A stretch of 64,000 bases of DNA from Limimaricola sp. G21655-S1 (GTDB lineage Bacteria > Pseudomonadota > Alphaproteobacteria > Rhodobacterales > Rhodobacteraceae): the NCBI RefSeq assembly GCF_027213785.1, contig NZ_JAPWGO010000003.1, positions 1 to 64,000 of the forward strand, given 5' to 3'. Made by a program: the position numbers and the translations under genes. Below the pieces are notes generated by a model. That model did no database searches. It was not told the origin of the DNA and saw nothing but the letters and a program-made list of their open reading frames with translations. Positions 33,315-45,986 of the stretch are shown here, piece by piece; position 1 is the first letter of the stretch, and every line of letters starts with the position of its first letter.

Positions 33315-35624
33315 GTGGTCGAAATCGATGTGCCGGCCATGGTGGCCGATGACGACGCGGCGCTTCCCGGCGCGGCGCAGCTTTCGGCCATACTCGGGGC
33401 CGCTTCGCTGGCGCTGGCCGGGGCGGCGCTCGTGCCTGACGGTCATGCGGCGCTGGCGCTGTTGCTTGTGGGCTCGACGCTGGGCTTCGTCGCGGCGCTG
33501 TTCGGCCTCAAGCGACTGCGCCACACCCGCCATCGCCGGGCCATGCTCCGCCTGTGCGGACGAATGCTCGGAGCTGACCCGGTTCCCGGCTTCCTGAGCG
33601 ATGCGCAGGGCACGATCCTCGATTGCAACGCGGCGGCCTCGCAACGGTTCGGGGGCCGTAGTGGCAGCCTGTCGGCGGCGCTGGCGCAGCATTTCGCGAC
33701 GCCCGCGACGGCTCTGACGCGGCTGCGTCAACGCGCGCTTCGCGACGGATCGGCGCAGGACATGGTCGCAACCCGCCGCGGGCATCTTCGAATCGTCGTG
33801 ACAGGGCTCGGGGCGGGCACCTTTCTGTGGCGGATCGAGGATCTGTCCGAGCGGCAGGGGACCGGCCGTGCTGCGGATGCGCTGGGCCTGCCGATGCTGA
33901 CGGCGGGCCCGTCCGGCACGATCCTCTACATGAACGAAGCCTGCCGGGCTCTTGTTGGAGAACGGGCCAGACGGCTCGATGCGATTTTCGAGGAGCTACC
34001 CCTTCGACCCGGTCAGATCCAGCGGGTGCAGGGAGAGGCCGGTCCGGTCGACGCGCTGGTGGCCGAGATCGCGGCGGCGGGCGGGCGCAGCGAGATCTAC
34101 CTGCTGCCGCCGGTCGGACCCCGGCGGATTGCCAGCGCCGGCGATTGGCACGAGGCCGAGAGCCTGCCCGTGTCACTGCTGCGGCTCGATCGCCGTGGCG
34201 CGATACTCGGCGCCAACCGGGCCGCTCGGGCCCTGCTGCCAAATGGCACCGAGCCCGGGACACGCGTCTCGGACATCCTCGAAGGGCTGGGCCGACCGGT
34301 TGCGGATTGGCTTGCCGAGGCGGTGGAGGGCAGGGCGGTACCGGGGCCGCAATTCCTGAAGGGACGCGGCGCCCGCAACGACACCGTGCTGCAGGTCGCG
34401 CTTGGCGACGTCGACGAAGAAGGGGCGCTTGTGGCCGTCCTGTACGACGCGACCGAGCACAAATCGCTCGAGGCGCAGTTCGTGCAGGCGCAGAAGATGC
34501 AGGCGATCGGCCAGCTCGCCGGGGGCGTCGCGCATGACTTCAACAACCTGCTCACCGCGATTTCAGGGCATTGCGACCTGTTGCTCCTGCGGCACGAGAA
34601 GGAGGACCAGGATTACAGCGACCTGATCCAGATCCACCAGAACGCCAACCGCGCCGCCAGCCTCGTGGGTCAGCTCCTGGCCTATTCGCGCAAGCAGAAC
34701 CTGATGCTCGAACAGCTCGATCTGCGCGATACGTTGTCGGATCTGACGCATCTGCTGAACCGGCTGGTCGGGGAAAAGGTGACGCTGACGCTCAACCACG
34801 ACCCCGATCTGCGGCAGGTCAGGGCCGACCGGCGACAGCTCGAACAGGTGCTGATGAACCTCGTGGTCAATGCCCGCGACGCGATGCCCGACGGCGGTGA
34901 GATCCAGGTCGAGACAGACAATTACGTGCTCGACGCTCCGATGGAACGGGATCGGGCGCTGGTGCCCGCGGGCCCATGGGTGCGAATCCGGGTGCAGGAT
35001 CAGGGCAGCGGCATTCCGGCGGAGAAACTGCCCAAAATCTTCGAGCCGTTCTACACCACCAAGCGGGTCGGCGAAGGCACCGGTCTCGGTCTTTCCACCG
35101 CCTATGGTATCGTGAAGCAGAGCGGGGGTTACATCTTCGTCGAAAGTACGCCCGGCGAGGGCAGCTGCTTCACCCTGCTGTTGCCCAGTCGCTCTGCTTC
35201 CGTCCCAGCACCGTGCCCTGCGCCGAACGTTGCGCCGGCAAGCATGGCCCGGCACGCCGAGGGGGTGGTGCTTCTGGTGGAGGACGAGGCCCCGGTCAGG
35301 GCTTTCGCTGCACGGGCGCTGCGGCTGCGCGGACTGACCGTGATCGAGGCCGAGGATGCCGAGGCGGCCCTCGAGATCCTGGCCGATGCCGGGTTGCAGG
35401 TGGACATCTTCGTCACCGACGTGATCATGCCGGGCAAGGATGGCCCGACTTGGGTGCGCGAGGCGCTGAAGGATCGCCCCGACACGCAGGTGGTCTTCGT
35501 CTCCGGCTATGCCGAGGACACATTCGCCGAGCAGCAGACCCGGATTCCGAACTCGGTCTTCTTGCCGAAGCCATTCTCGCTTACCGAGCTTGCCACGGCG
35601 GTGCAGACGCGTATCGCTTGCTAA
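33315..35624 (+). CDS. cckA: CckA-like hybrid histidine kinase
   Basis: The 769-residue membrane kinase starts at GTG behind GGAGGCGGAG. Two N-terminal helices (about 22-65) are followed by PAS-like domains (about 85-370). The H-box is GGVAHDFNNLLTAISGHCDL (phospho-His near residue 404), the ATPase domain has VVNARDAMPDGG and GEGTGLGLSTAYGIVKQSGG, and the C-terminal receiver has VTDVIMPGKDGP (phospho-Asp near 702). The HDFNNLLT string and order match CckA, which feeds phosphate through ChpT to CtrA and controls motility, division and gene-transfer-agent genes in this group. Confidence 0.88.
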   Translation: MVEIDVPAMVADDDAALPGAAQLSAILGAASLALAGAALVPDGHAALALLLVGSTLGFVAALFGLKRLRHTRHRRAMLRLCGRMLGADPVPGFLSDAQGTILDCNAAASQRFGGRSGSLSAALAQHFATPATALTRLRQRALRDGSAQDMVATRRGHLRIVVTGLGAGTFLWRIEDLSERQGTGRAADALGLPMLTAGPSGTILYMNEACRALVGERARRLDAIFEELPLRPGQIQRVQGEAGPVDALVAEIAAAGGRSEIYLLPPVGPRRIASAGDWHEAESLPVSLLRLDRRGAILGANRAARALLPNGTEPGTRVSDILEGLGRPVADWLAEAVEGRAVPGPQFLKGRGARNDTVLQVALGDVDEEGALVAVLYDATEHKSLEAQFVQAQKMQAIGQLAGGVAHDFNNLLTAISGHCDLLLLRHEKEDQDYSDLIQIHQNANRAASLVGQLLAYSRKQNLMLEQLDLRDTLSDLTHLLNRLVGEKVTLTLNHDPDLRQVRADRRQLEQVLMNLVVNARDAMPDGGEIQVETDNYVLDAPMERDRALVPAGPWVRIRVQDQGSGIPAEKLPKIFEPFYTTKRVGEGTGLGLSTAYGIVKQSGGYIFVESTPGEGSCFTLLLPSRSASVPAPCPAPNVAPASMARHAEGVVLLVEDEAPVRAFAARALRLRGLTVIEAEDAEAALEILADAGLQVDIFVTDVIMPGKDGPTWVREALKDRPDTQVVFVSGYAEDTFAEQQTRIPNSVFLPKPFSLTELATAVQTRIAC

Positions 35625-35719
35625 ATAGGTTCGTGGTGCGCGAGCGTTCGGTCAGCAAGCGCTGGGCAGTCGCCTTTTGGCGGAGAAGCCCGTGACCGGG
35701 ACCCTCCGCCGAGGGCCGC

Positions 35720-36706
35720 TCAACTGGCCGTGCCGGGGAGCATCAGGCCATTGAGATGGGCCGCGCAACCGATCAGAGCGGCGTAGTCGTCCTCGATCAC
35801 CGCGACACCGAAATTGCCCATGAAGCCCGCGAAGCGACCCTTGTCGCGGAACGCATCGGCGAAACCGAACTCCCGCAGATAGGGTGCAATGGCGCGCGAG
35901 ACGCCCCCCACCAGATAGACGCCGCCAAAGGGCAGCTGGATCAGCGCCAGATTGCCCGCGACGACGCCCAGAAAGCGCGCGAAGACCCTTGCCGCTTCGA
36001 CCGCGCGCGCATCGCTGCGGTCGGCGCAGCCCTGCATGATTTCGGCGGCGGTCTTCTCGAGCGGCGCGCGGGCCTCGGCGCCGAGCCATGCATAGACGCG
36101 CTCGAGCCCGCGTCCCGAGAGCACGTCCTCGACCGCTGGAAAACCATGCGCCGTGGAGACGTATTGCGCCAGCCGCAGATCCGCCTCGCTGTTGACCGGC
36201 AGGTTCACATGTCCGGATTCGGACGGAGTCACGTAGCGCCCATCCTCGGTGTCGAAGACCGGCGTGGCGTTGAAACCGGTGCCGACGCCGATCACCAGCT
36301 TGGCGGCATGGGGCGAGGCCTCGGGGAAGGCGATGATTTCGCGGATGTTGCCCGGCGCGACATGGCCCAGCGCATGGCCCTGCGCCTGAAGGTCGTTGAG
36401 GATCGCCACGGTTTCGGCGCCAGTGGCGCGGCTCAGCGTGGTCTTGTCGATGGTCCAGTCGAGATTGGTCATCGTGGCGCGGGCGTCGCGCACCGGCCCC
36501 GCCACGGCGACGCAAGCGCCGATGCAGTCAACGTTGCCTTCCTCGGCGATATAACGCTTGAGCACGGATTCGAGGCCCGCGTAATCGGCGTTGGAATAGC
36601 GCCGGATCGTATCCTCGCGAATCTCGAGGCCGCGCGCCAGCGCCACGCGGGTATTGGTGCCACCGATATCGGCGACCAGTGAATAGGCGTTGGTGGGATG
36701 CGACAT
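35720..36706 (-). CDS. glk: Glucokinase
   Basis: The 328-residue cytosolic kinase phosphorylates glucose with ATP. The motifs are VADIGGTNTRVALA (phosphate loop), CVAVAGPVRDARATMTNLDW, ILNDLQAQGHALGHV with the catalytic Asp, GVGTGFNATPVF, and GGVYLVGGVSRAIAPYL. It fits the Glk (ROK-unrelated, bacterial) family in length. It is the last gene of the minus-strand run aglR, bgl, glk, supplying glucose 6-phosphate from the sugars split by the two glucosidases. Confidence 0.93.
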   Translation of the reverse strand: MSHPTNAYSLVADIGGTNTRVALARGLEIREDTIRRYSNADYAGLESVLKRYIAEEGNVDCIGACVAVAGPVRDARATMTNLDWTIDKTTLSRATGAETVAILNDLQAQGHALGHVAPGNIREIIAFPEASPHAAKLVIGVGTGFNATPVFDTEDGRYVTPSESGHVNLPVNSEADLRLAQYVSTAHGFPAVEDVLSGRGLERVYAWLGAEARAPLEKTAAEIMQGCADRSDARAVEAARVFARFLGVVAGNLALIQLPFGGVYLVGGVSRAIAPYLREFGFADAFRDKGRFAGFMGNFGVAVIEDDYAALIGCAAHLNGLMLPGTAS

Positions 36707-36722
36707 GGCGGCTCCTCGGGGC

Positions 36723-38039
36723 TCAGCGGGAGAGGGCGGATTTCAGGGCGTGATACGACGCCTTGGGTGTGCGCTCCAGAGTGTCGAAGTCGACATGGAC
36801 GAGGCCGAAGCGCTTTTCATAGCCGAAGGCCCATTCGTAGTTGTCGAGCAGCGACCAGTAGAAAAAGCTGCGCAGATCGACACCATCGGCGATGGCGCGG
36901 CGCATGGCCTCGACATGCGCGGCGATGAAGCGCTGCCGCTCGGCATCCTCGACCGCGCCGTTCTCGACCCGGTCGGCCCAAGCCATGCCGTTCTCGGTGA
37001 CATGGATCGGCAGGCCCAGAATATCGCGGGCGCGGCACAGGAAATGATGCAGTCCCTCGGGATAGATTTCCCAGCCCATCTGGGTCTTGGGAAGCGGTCC
37101 TTCGACTGCGGTGAGGCCGGGCCAGGGGGCGTCCGGCGCCGCCGCGATCATAGCGCGTGTGTAATAGTTGACGCCGAGCCAGTCCAAGGGCTGCGAGATC
37201 AGCGCCATGTCGTCCTGCCAGCCGTCAGGCATATGTGGCGCCAGCCCGGCGAGCGCCCCCTCGGGATAGCGGCCATTGGCGATCGCTTCGATGAACCAGC
37301 GATTGTAGATCTGATCCTGCAGGTCGGCCGCGGCGTGGTCGGCGGCGCTGTCGCTGGCGGGCAGGGCGCGCTCGAAGTTCAGCACGATCCCCAGTTCGGC
37401 GCGCCCCATGCCGCGAAGCCGCTCCACCGCGAACCCGTGTGCGAGCAGGATGTGATGCATGGCCCGGGCGGCGGCGCGGATGTCGCGCAGGCCGGGTGCA
37501 TGATGGCCAAGGAAATGCGACAACCAGGCCACGCACCAAGGTTCGTTGATCGTCGCGGTCGAGGCGACGCGGTCGCCGATCCGGGCGCTGATCGTCTCGG
37601 CGTAATCGGCAAAGGCCATCGCCGTGTCGCGGTTGGCCCAGCCGCCGCGGTCGGCCAGCGCCGAGGGCAGGTCCCAGTGGTAGAGGGTCTGGAACGGCTT
37701 CAGCCCGCGTTCGAGCGTCGCATCGACCAGCCGGTCGTAGAAGTCGAGTCCCTCGGGGTTCACGGTGCGGCCGTCCGGCATGACCCGCGCCCAGGAGGTC
37801 GAGAAACGGTAGGCGTCGAAGCCGCCATCGCGCAGCAGGTCGAGATCCTCCGCGTAGCGATGGTAGTGGTCGCAGGCCACGGCACCGTCCTCGGCGCGCA
37901 CCACGTTTCCGGGACCCTTGGCGAAGCTGTCCCAATGGGTCGGACCGGCGCCGCCGAATCCATGGCCCTCGATCTGGTAGGCCGCGGTGGCCGCGCCGAA
38001 GAGAAAGCCCTCGGGAAAGTCCTTGCGAGAAAAATCCAT
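36723..38039 (-). CDS. GH1 family beta-glucosidase
   Basis: The 438-residue cytosolic enzyme of glycoside hydrolase family 1 begins with FPEGFLFGAATAAYQIEGHG. The acid/base Glu is in TATINEPWCVAW (about residue 165), and the nucleophile Glu in IHVTENGMAWADRVENG (about 350). FFYWSLLDNYEWAFGYEKRF is the C-terminal GH1 signature. It hydrolyses beta-glucosides such as cellobiose. It lies 16 bases before glk and 22 bases after aglR, in one operon. Confidence 0.92.
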   Translation of the reverse strand: MDFSRKDFPEGFLFGAATAAYQIEGHGFGGAGPTHWDSFAKGPGNVVRAEDGAVACDHYHRYAEDLDLLRDGGFDAYRFSTSWARVMPDGRTVNPEGLDFYDRLVDATLERGLKPFQTLYHWDLPSALADRGGWANRDTAMAFADYAETISARIGDRVASTATINEPWCVAWLSHFLGHHAPGLRDIRAAARAMHHILLAHGFAVERLRGMGRAELGIVLNFERALPASDSAADHAAADLQDQIYNRWFIEAIANGRYPEGALAGLAPHMPDGWQDDMALISQPLDWLGVNYYTRAMIAAAPDAPWPGLTAVEGPLPKTQMGWEIYPEGLHHFLCRARDILGLPIHVTENGMAWADRVENGAVEDAERQRFIAAHVEAMRRAIADGVDLRSFFYWSLLDNYEWAFGYEKRFGLVHVDFDTLERTPKASYHALKSALSR

Positions 38040-38061
38040 GCTCTTCGCCTTGTCTGGGGCC

Positions 38062-39087
38062 TCAGCGCGGCGCCGGGCCCGTGGAGCGGCCGATGATCAG
38101 CTCGGCCTCGAGGAGTTCCTGCACATGCGGGCCCTCCGGGTTGTCTATCCGGTCTATGACCATCCGTGCCAGCCGCTGTCCAGCCTCGCGCACCGAGGAC
38201 CGGGTCGCGGTAAAGGCGGGAACCGCCCCGTCGTCGCGCAGGTAGGACAGCTGATCGTCATGGGTGACGGCCGAGACGTCGCGCCCCAGCACCAACCCGG
38301 CCTCTTCGATGGCGCGGCGGACGCCGAGCATGCAGATCACCGAGGAGACGAGAAAGGCGGTCGGCGGGTCTGGCTGGGCCAGCATGTCGCGCGCGGCGCG
38401 CCATCCATAGCCTTCGGTCATCTCGTCCTGACGCATCAGGTTCGGGTCGATGGCGATACCCCGCGCGCGCAGGGCCTCTTCGTATCCCTGCCGCCTGCGA
38501 TGCGCGAAATCCATGGTTTCCAGACCGTTGACCAGTCCGATCCGGCGATGGCCGAGATCCATCAGGAAGTCGGTGGCACGCGTGAAGGCGCGGCGGTTGT
38601 TGACGTCGAGCCAGCTATATTGCCGGTCGGTACCGGTGGCGCGGCCATGCACCGCGTAGGGCAGGCCGATCCCGTCGAGCAGCGCGATGCGCGGATCGTT
38701 CATGCGTGGGGCCGAGACGATCAGCCCGTCGACCAGGCCGCGCCGTTTCATCGACAGATAGGCCTTTTCCTCCTGCGCCAGATCGACCACCGAGATCAGC
38801 ATCTCGTAACCCGCGCTGGAATAGGTTTCGCCAGCACCGGCGATGAAATCGGCAAAGATCGGGTTGACCATGGCATGGGAGCTGATCTTGGGGATCACGT
38901 GGCCGATCACGCGGCTGCGCCCGGTGGCGAGGGCGCGGGCGCGGGTGTTGGGACGGTAGTCATGCGCCTCGGCCGCGGCCCGCACGCGCGCCCGGGTCGC
39001 CTCGCTGACATCGGTATAGCCATTGAGCGCACGGCTCACCGTTGTCTGGCTCAGCCCGAGCAGTTCGGAGAGCTGCTTGAGATTCAT
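38062..39087 (-). CDS. aglR: LacI-family regulator of the alpha-glucoside genes
   Basis: The 341-residue repressor has the LacI helix-turn-helix and hinge MNLKQLSELLGLSQTTVSRA, then LNGYTDVSEATRARVRAAAE. The periplasmic-binding-protein-like effector domain follows (SRVIGHVIPKISSHAM, VNPIFADFIAGAGE). It is divergent from aglE with CCAAAGCGCTTTGG-type operators between, so it should control both the agl operon and its own operon with bgl and glk. Confidence 0.9.
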   Translation of the reverse strand: MNLKQLSELLGLSQTTVSRALNGYTDVSEATRARVRAAAEAHDYRPNTRARALATGRSRVIGHVIPKISSHAMVNPIFADFIAGAGETYSSAGYEMLISVVDLAQEEKAYLSMKRRGLVDGLIVSAPRMNDPRIALLDGIGLPYAVHGRATGTDRQYSWLDVNNRRAFTRATDFLMDLGHRRIGLVNGLETMDFAHRRRQGYEEALRARGIAIDPNLMRQDEMTEGYGWRAARDMLAQPDPPTAFLVSSVICMLGVRRAIEEAGLVLGRDVSAVTHDDQLSYLRDDGAVPAFTATRSSVREAGQRLARMVIDRIDNPEGPHVQELLEAELIIGRSTGPAPR

Positions 39088-39100
39088 TCCCGGGTCCTGT

Positions 39101-39274
39101 CCAAAGCGCTTTTGTAACAGCCGCTACCCTACGTCGCGACCCGGCGCAGGTCAAAGCGCAGTTTTCGGTCACATCGAAATGCCATTGCCGGATTTTTCCT
39201 CGGCCCTCTCGCGGCATCCACCATTGACAGGCTTGAACAGCTCCGACAGGTTGGCGATGTCCAAAGCGCTTTGG
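39101..39274. promoter_or_regulatory. Two AglR operators in the aglR-aglE intergenic region
   Basis: CCAAAGCGCTTTGG (39261-39274) is a perfect 14-bp palindrome and CCAAAGCGCTTTTG (39101-39114) a near copy 160 bases away. Both have the CGCT centre typical of LacI-family sites. The first lies about 80 bases before aglE, the second just before aglR. A TTGACA at 39224-39229 may be the -35 of the agl promoter. Confidence 0.85.
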
Positions 39275-39354
39275 CACGGCTCGCGCCTGTCCGCGCGCAA
39301 GGCAGTCCATCACGCGGCCTCCGGGAAGGGGCCGTGGTTACGGGAGGGTAACAT

Positions 39355-40701
39355 ATGAAGACCATTCTTTTCGCGGGCGTGGCCGGCATCGCGCTGGCTT
39401 CGGCCGCATCGGCGCAGGATCTGAAATTCCCGATCGGCGAGGGCGATTTCAACTGGGACAGCTACAACGAGTTCGCCGAGAGCCATGACCTGTCGGGCGA
39501 GACCCTGACCGTCTTCGGCCCCTGGCTGAGCGGCGACCAGACGCTGTTCGAGTCGATGCTCGCCTATTTCGAGGAGGCCACCGGCGCCGACGTGCAATAC
39601 ACCGGGTCAGATGGCTTCGAGACCCAGATCCGCATCGATACCGAGGCGGGCTCCGCGCCCAACATCGCCGTCTTCCCGCAGCCGGGCCTTGCGCGCGATC
39701 TCGCGTCCCTGGGCTATCTCGAGCCGATGCCCGAGGGCACTGGTGACTGGGTCGCCGAGAACTATGCCGCTGGCCAATCCTGGGTCGATCTGGCCACCTT
39801 CGAAGGCCCCGAGGGCAACGAGAACCTCTACGGTTTCTTCTACAAGGCCGACGTGAAGAGCCTCGTGTGGTACGTGCCCGAGAACTTCGAGGATGCGGGC
39901 TACGAGGTGCCGGAGAGCATGGAGGAGCTCAAGGCGCTCACCGAGCAGATGGTCGAGGATGGAGAGACGCCCTGGTGCATCGGCATCGGCTCGGGCGGTG
40001 CCACCGGTTGGCCGGCGACCGACTGGGTCGAGGACATGATGCTGCGCACCCAGGCGCCGGAGGTCTACGACCAGTGGGTCGCCAACGAGATCCCGTTCGA
40101 CGACCCGGCGGTGGTCGGCGCGATCGAGGAATTCGGCTGGTTCGTCTCGGACGACTACGTCGCCGGCGGCAAGGCCGCGGTCGCCTCGACCGACTTCCGC
40201 GACAGCCCCAAGGGCCTCTTCGACAGCCCGCCGCAGTGCTACCTGCACCGCCAAGCCTCCTTCATCCCGACCTTCTTCCCCGAGGGCACGGAGATCGGTG
40301 TCGATGCCGACTTCTTCTACTTCCCGGCCTATGAGGAAAAGGATCTCGGCCAGCCGGTGCTCGGCGCGGGCACGATGTTCGGCATCACCGAGGCCTCCGA
40401 CGCGGCGAACGTGTTCATGCAGTGGCTGCAGACCCCGATCGCACACGAGATCTGGATGGCGCAGACCGGTTTCCTGACGCCGCTGACCACGGTCAACACC
40501 GAGGTGTTCGGCGACCCGACGCTGAAGAAGATGAACGACATCCTGCTCGATGCGACCACCTTCCGCTTCGACGGCTCGGACCTGATGCCCGGCGGCGTCG
40601 GCGCGGGTTCGTTCTGGACCGGCATGGTCGATTATGTCGGCGGCGAAAGCGCCGAGAGCGTGGCCTCCGAGATCCAGGATTCTTGGGACGCGCTGAAATA
40701 A
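39355..40701 (+). CDS. aglE: Alpha-glucoside ABC transporter substrate-binding protein
   Basis: The 448-residue periplasmic protein starts MKTILFAGVAGIALASAASA (signal, cleaved before QD). The MalE-type cluster 1 fold shows SGETLTVFGPWLSGDQTLFE and FFYKADVKSLVWYVPENFED. It captures sucrose, maltose or trehalose-type alpha-glucosides. GGGAGGG precedes the ATG. It is the first gene of the aglEFGAK run; a hairpin after the stop probably raises its level over the permeases. Confidence 0.92.
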   Translation: MKTILFAGVAGIALASAASAQDLKFPIGEGDFNWDSYNEFAESHDLSGETLTVFGPWLSGDQTLFESMLAYFEEATGADVQYTGSDGFETQIRIDTEAGSAPNIAVFPQPGLARDLASLGYLEPMPEGTGDWVAENYAAGQSWVDLATFEGPEGNENLYGFFYKADVKSLVWYVPENFEDAGYEVPESMEELKALTEQMVEDGETPWCIGIGSGGATGWPATDWVEDMMLRTQAPEVYDQWVANEIPFDDPAVVGAIEEFGWFVSDDYVAGGKAAVASTDFRDSPKGLFDSPPQCYLHRQASFIPTFFPEGTEIGVDADFFYFPAYEEKDLGQPVLGAGTMFGITEASDAANVFMQWLQTPIAHEIWMAQTGFLTPLTTVNTEVFGDPTLKKMNDILLDATTFRFDGSDLMPGGVGAGSFWTGMVDYVGGESAESVASEIQDSWDALK

Positions 40702-40720
40702 GCGTGTAACCATAAGACTT

Positions 40721-40754
40721 GGCGGCCGCGACTCGCGTCGTGGCCGCCTCTTTG
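40721..40754 (+). terminator. Partial terminator between aglE and aglF
   Basis: GGCGGCCGCGAC and GTCGTGGCCGCC pair into a 12-bp stem (one G-T pair) with loop TCGC, followed by TCTTT. It is placed to stop part of the transcription after the binding-protein gene. Confidence 0.7.
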
Positions 40755-40777
40755 CATCAAGGCTCGGGGAGGGCGCG

Positions 40778-42019
40778 ATGAATCCGGCACTACAGGGCTT
40801 GCTGACCATCGTGATCGGCGTCGGCGGCTGCGTCGCCTATTTCTATTTTTCGAACATTCTGCTCGACAAGGTGCTGTTCCCGCCCCGTGGTCCCAATGCC
40901 GGGCGCAACATCAACCGCGCCAACGTCATCCGTCCCTGGCTGTTCCTCGCGCCCGCGCTCATCGCGCTGGGCCTCTATCTTGCCTATCCGGTGTTCGAGA
41001 CGCTGCGCCTGTCGTTGACCCAGAGGGTGCGCGGTGGCGGCTACGAGTTCGTGGGCCTCGCCAACTACCAGCAGATGCTGCGCGAGCCGAAATTCTGGGA
41101 AGGCTTCAACAACAACCTGCTGTGGCTGATCGTGGTGCCCGCCGCCTCGACCGCCTTCGGTCTGCTCGCCGCCCAGCTTACCGACCGGATCAAGTGGGGC
41201 AGCATCGCGAAATCGCTGATCTTCATGCCGATGGCGATCTCCTTCGTGGGCGCCGCGGTGATCTTCAAGCTGATCTACGACACGCGCCCCGCGGGGCAGG
41301 AGCAGATCGGCGTGCTCAACGCCGTCTGGCTCGGCTTCGACGGCGGGATCGGCTCGTTCATCTGGCTGCGGTTGGTGCCGGCGCTGCTGCTTCTGGCGCT
41401 CGCCGCCGGGGCCGGCGCGCTGGGATGGTCGCTGATGAAGCCGGTGCTGGGTCGCGAAGGCCGCAGCCCCGGGCTGATTTTCGGCGCGCTGCGCATCCTC
41501 AGCGCGGTGCTGATGGCCCTCCTCGTCTATCTGATGCTGCGCCAGACCATCGCGGTCTTCGTGGCCGATCTGCCCTATGGCCAACCGCAGACCTGGCTCA
41601 CCATACCGTTCTGGAACAACTTCTTCCTGATGATCGTGCTGATCTGGATCCAGACCGGCTTTGCCATGGTGCTGCTCTCGGCGGCGCTCAGGGGCATCCC
41701 GGAGGAGACGGTCGAGGCGGCGATCGTCGACGGCGCCAACCCGTGGCAGATCTTCTTCAAGATCAAGATGCCGCAGATCGTCGGCACCATCGTCGTCGTC
41801 TGGACCACCATCACCATCATCGTGCTCAAGGTGTTCGACATCGTCTTCGCGATGACCAACGGCCAGTGGGAAACGCAGGTGCTGGCCAACTACATGTACG
41901 ACAAGCTGTTCCGCGCCAATGACTGGGGCGTCGGCTCCGCTGGCGCCATGGTCATCATGCTGATGGTCACGCCGATCCTGATCTGGAACGTCTACAACGC
42001 CCGCAGGGAGATGCGCTGA
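40778..42019 (+). CDS. aglF: Alpha-glucoside ABC transporter permease
   Basis: The 413-residue inner-membrane permease of the MalF type is longer than typical AglF by about 75 residues. The first helices are LLTIVIGVGGCVAYFYFSNI and PWLFLAPALIALGLYLAYPV. The EAA loop that contacts the ATPase is ETVEAAIVDGANPWQIFFKI (about residue 310). An extra block with two helices (about 185-270, WLRLVPALLLLALAAGAGAL and GALRILSAVLMALLVYLMLR) sits in the middle. The stop overlaps the aglG start. Confidence 0.92.
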   Translation: MNPALQGLLTIVIGVGGCVAYFYFSNILLDKVLFPPRGPNAGRNINRANVIRPWLFLAPALIALGLYLAYPVFETLRLSLTQRVRGGGYEFVGLANYQQMLREPKFWEGFNNNLLWLIVVPAASTAFGLLAAQLTDRIKWGSIAKSLIFMPMAISFVGAAVIFKLIYDTRPAGQEQIGVLNAVWLGFDGGIGSFIWLRLVPALLLLALAAGAGALGWSLMKPVLGREGRSPGLIFGALRILSAVLMALLVYLMLRQTIAVFVADLPYGQPQTWLTIPFWNNFFLMIVLIWIQTGFAMVLLSAALRGIPEETVEAAIVDGANPWQIFFKIKMPQIVGTIVVVWTTITIIVLKVFDIVFAMTNGQWETQVLANYMYDKLFRANDWGVGSAGAMVIMLMVTPILIWNVYNARREMR

Positions 42020-43170
42020 TGGACAACATCGCTGGCAAGAAATCCGCGCTGACCTGGGCCGTGAACATCGCGGTGGTGGCACTGGTGGCGCTCTGGGTCT
42101 TCCCGACGGTGGGCCTGCTGGTCTCGTCCTTCCGCACCGGCGACCAGATCGCCTCGTCCGGCTGGTGGCGCTCGATGCTGCCCACGGAGCAGAACCTGAC
42201 GCTCAGGACCGCCGGCGGCGACGAGGCCGAGCTGGTCGACGGGCTCTACACCGTTTCCGGCAACCTCTTCGCCCATGAGGGGCGCGAGCCCTTGAACATC
42301 TCGGCCTTCGGCACCTCGTCGCGCGATGTCGGCGCCTACACCCCGGGCGAGACGGTCGATATGGGCGATGGCGAGATCATCATGGTCGGGGAGACCGGCG
42401 ATTACGTCTATACCTCGGTCGAGGAGATGTCGGGCCGTGGTCAGCGTGTCTTCGTCACCGCGAAGGTTGCGCCGGAATTCACGCTCGAGAACTACGACAA
42501 CATGCTGTTCAACCCGAACAACATCGAAGGTATGTCTAAGGCCTTCTTCAACACGCTCACCGTCTCTATCCCCGCGACGATCATCCCGATTCTCGTGGCG
42601 GCCTTCGCGGCCTACGCGCTGGCCTGGATGGATTTCCCGGGACGAGCGCTTTTGATCGCGGCGATCGTGGGCCTGCTGGTGGTGCCGCTGCAACTGGCGC
42701 TGATCCCGCTTCTGAAATTCCACAACGAGATCGGCATCGGCAAGGGCTACTTGGGTGTGTGGCTTGCCCATACCGGCTTTGGCCTGCCGCTCGCGATCTA
42801 CATTCTGCGCAACTATATGGTCGGGCTGCCGCGCGACATCATCGAGAACGCAAAGGTCGATGGCGCCACGGATTTCCAGATCTTCACCAAGATCATCCTG
42901 CCGCTAAGCTTTCCGGCGCTGGCTTCCTTCGCGATCTTCCAGTTCCTGTGGACCTGGAACGACCTGCTGGTCGCGATCGTGTTCCTGATCGATGCGAGCG
43001 GTGAGACCACGGTGATGACCAAGCAGATCATCGAGCTTCTGGGCACGCGCGGCGGCAATTGGGAGATCCTCGCAACGGCGGCTTTCGTCTCGATCGCGGT
43101 TCCGCTTGTTGTGTTTTTCGCGATGCAGAAATACCTCGTGCGCGGCCTGCTTGCGGGCTCCGTGAAATGA
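42019..43170 (+). CDS. aglG: Alpha-glucoside ABC transporter permease
   Basis: The 383-residue MalG-type permease has a first helix (WAVNIAVVALVALWVFPTVG), then a periplasmic domain of about 110 residues (50-160), then five helices with EAA loop IIENAKVDGATDFQIFTKI. The long periplasmic insert is characteristic of AglG. It overlaps aglF by one base and precedes aglA by 13 bases. Confidence 0.92.
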   Translation: MDNIAGKKSALTWAVNIAVVALVALWVFPTVGLLVSSFRTGDQIASSGWWRSMLPTEQNLTLRTAGGDEAELVDGLYTVSGNLFAHEGREPLNISAFGTSSRDVGAYTPGETVDMGDGEIIMVGETGDYVYTSVEEMSGRGQRVFVTAKVAPEFTLENYDNMLFNPNNIEGMSKAFFNTLTVSIPATIIPILVAAFAAYALAWMDFPGRALLIAAIVGLLVVPLQLALIPLLKFHNEIGIGKGYLGVWLAHTGFGLPLAIYILRNYMVGLPRDIIENAKVDGATDFQIFTKIILPLSFPALASFAIFQFLWTWNDLLVAIVFLIDASGETTVMTKQIIELLGTRGGNWEILATAAFVSIAVPLVVFFAMQKYLVRGLLAGSVK

Positions 43171-43183
43171 GGACTGCCTTCCG

Positions 43184-44854
<1,671 letters not shown>

Positions 44855-44875
44855 GGACGGAGCAGGGAGGAACCC

Positions 44876-45970
<1,095 letters not shown>

Positions 45971-45986
45971 GAGATCAGGGGCGGGC

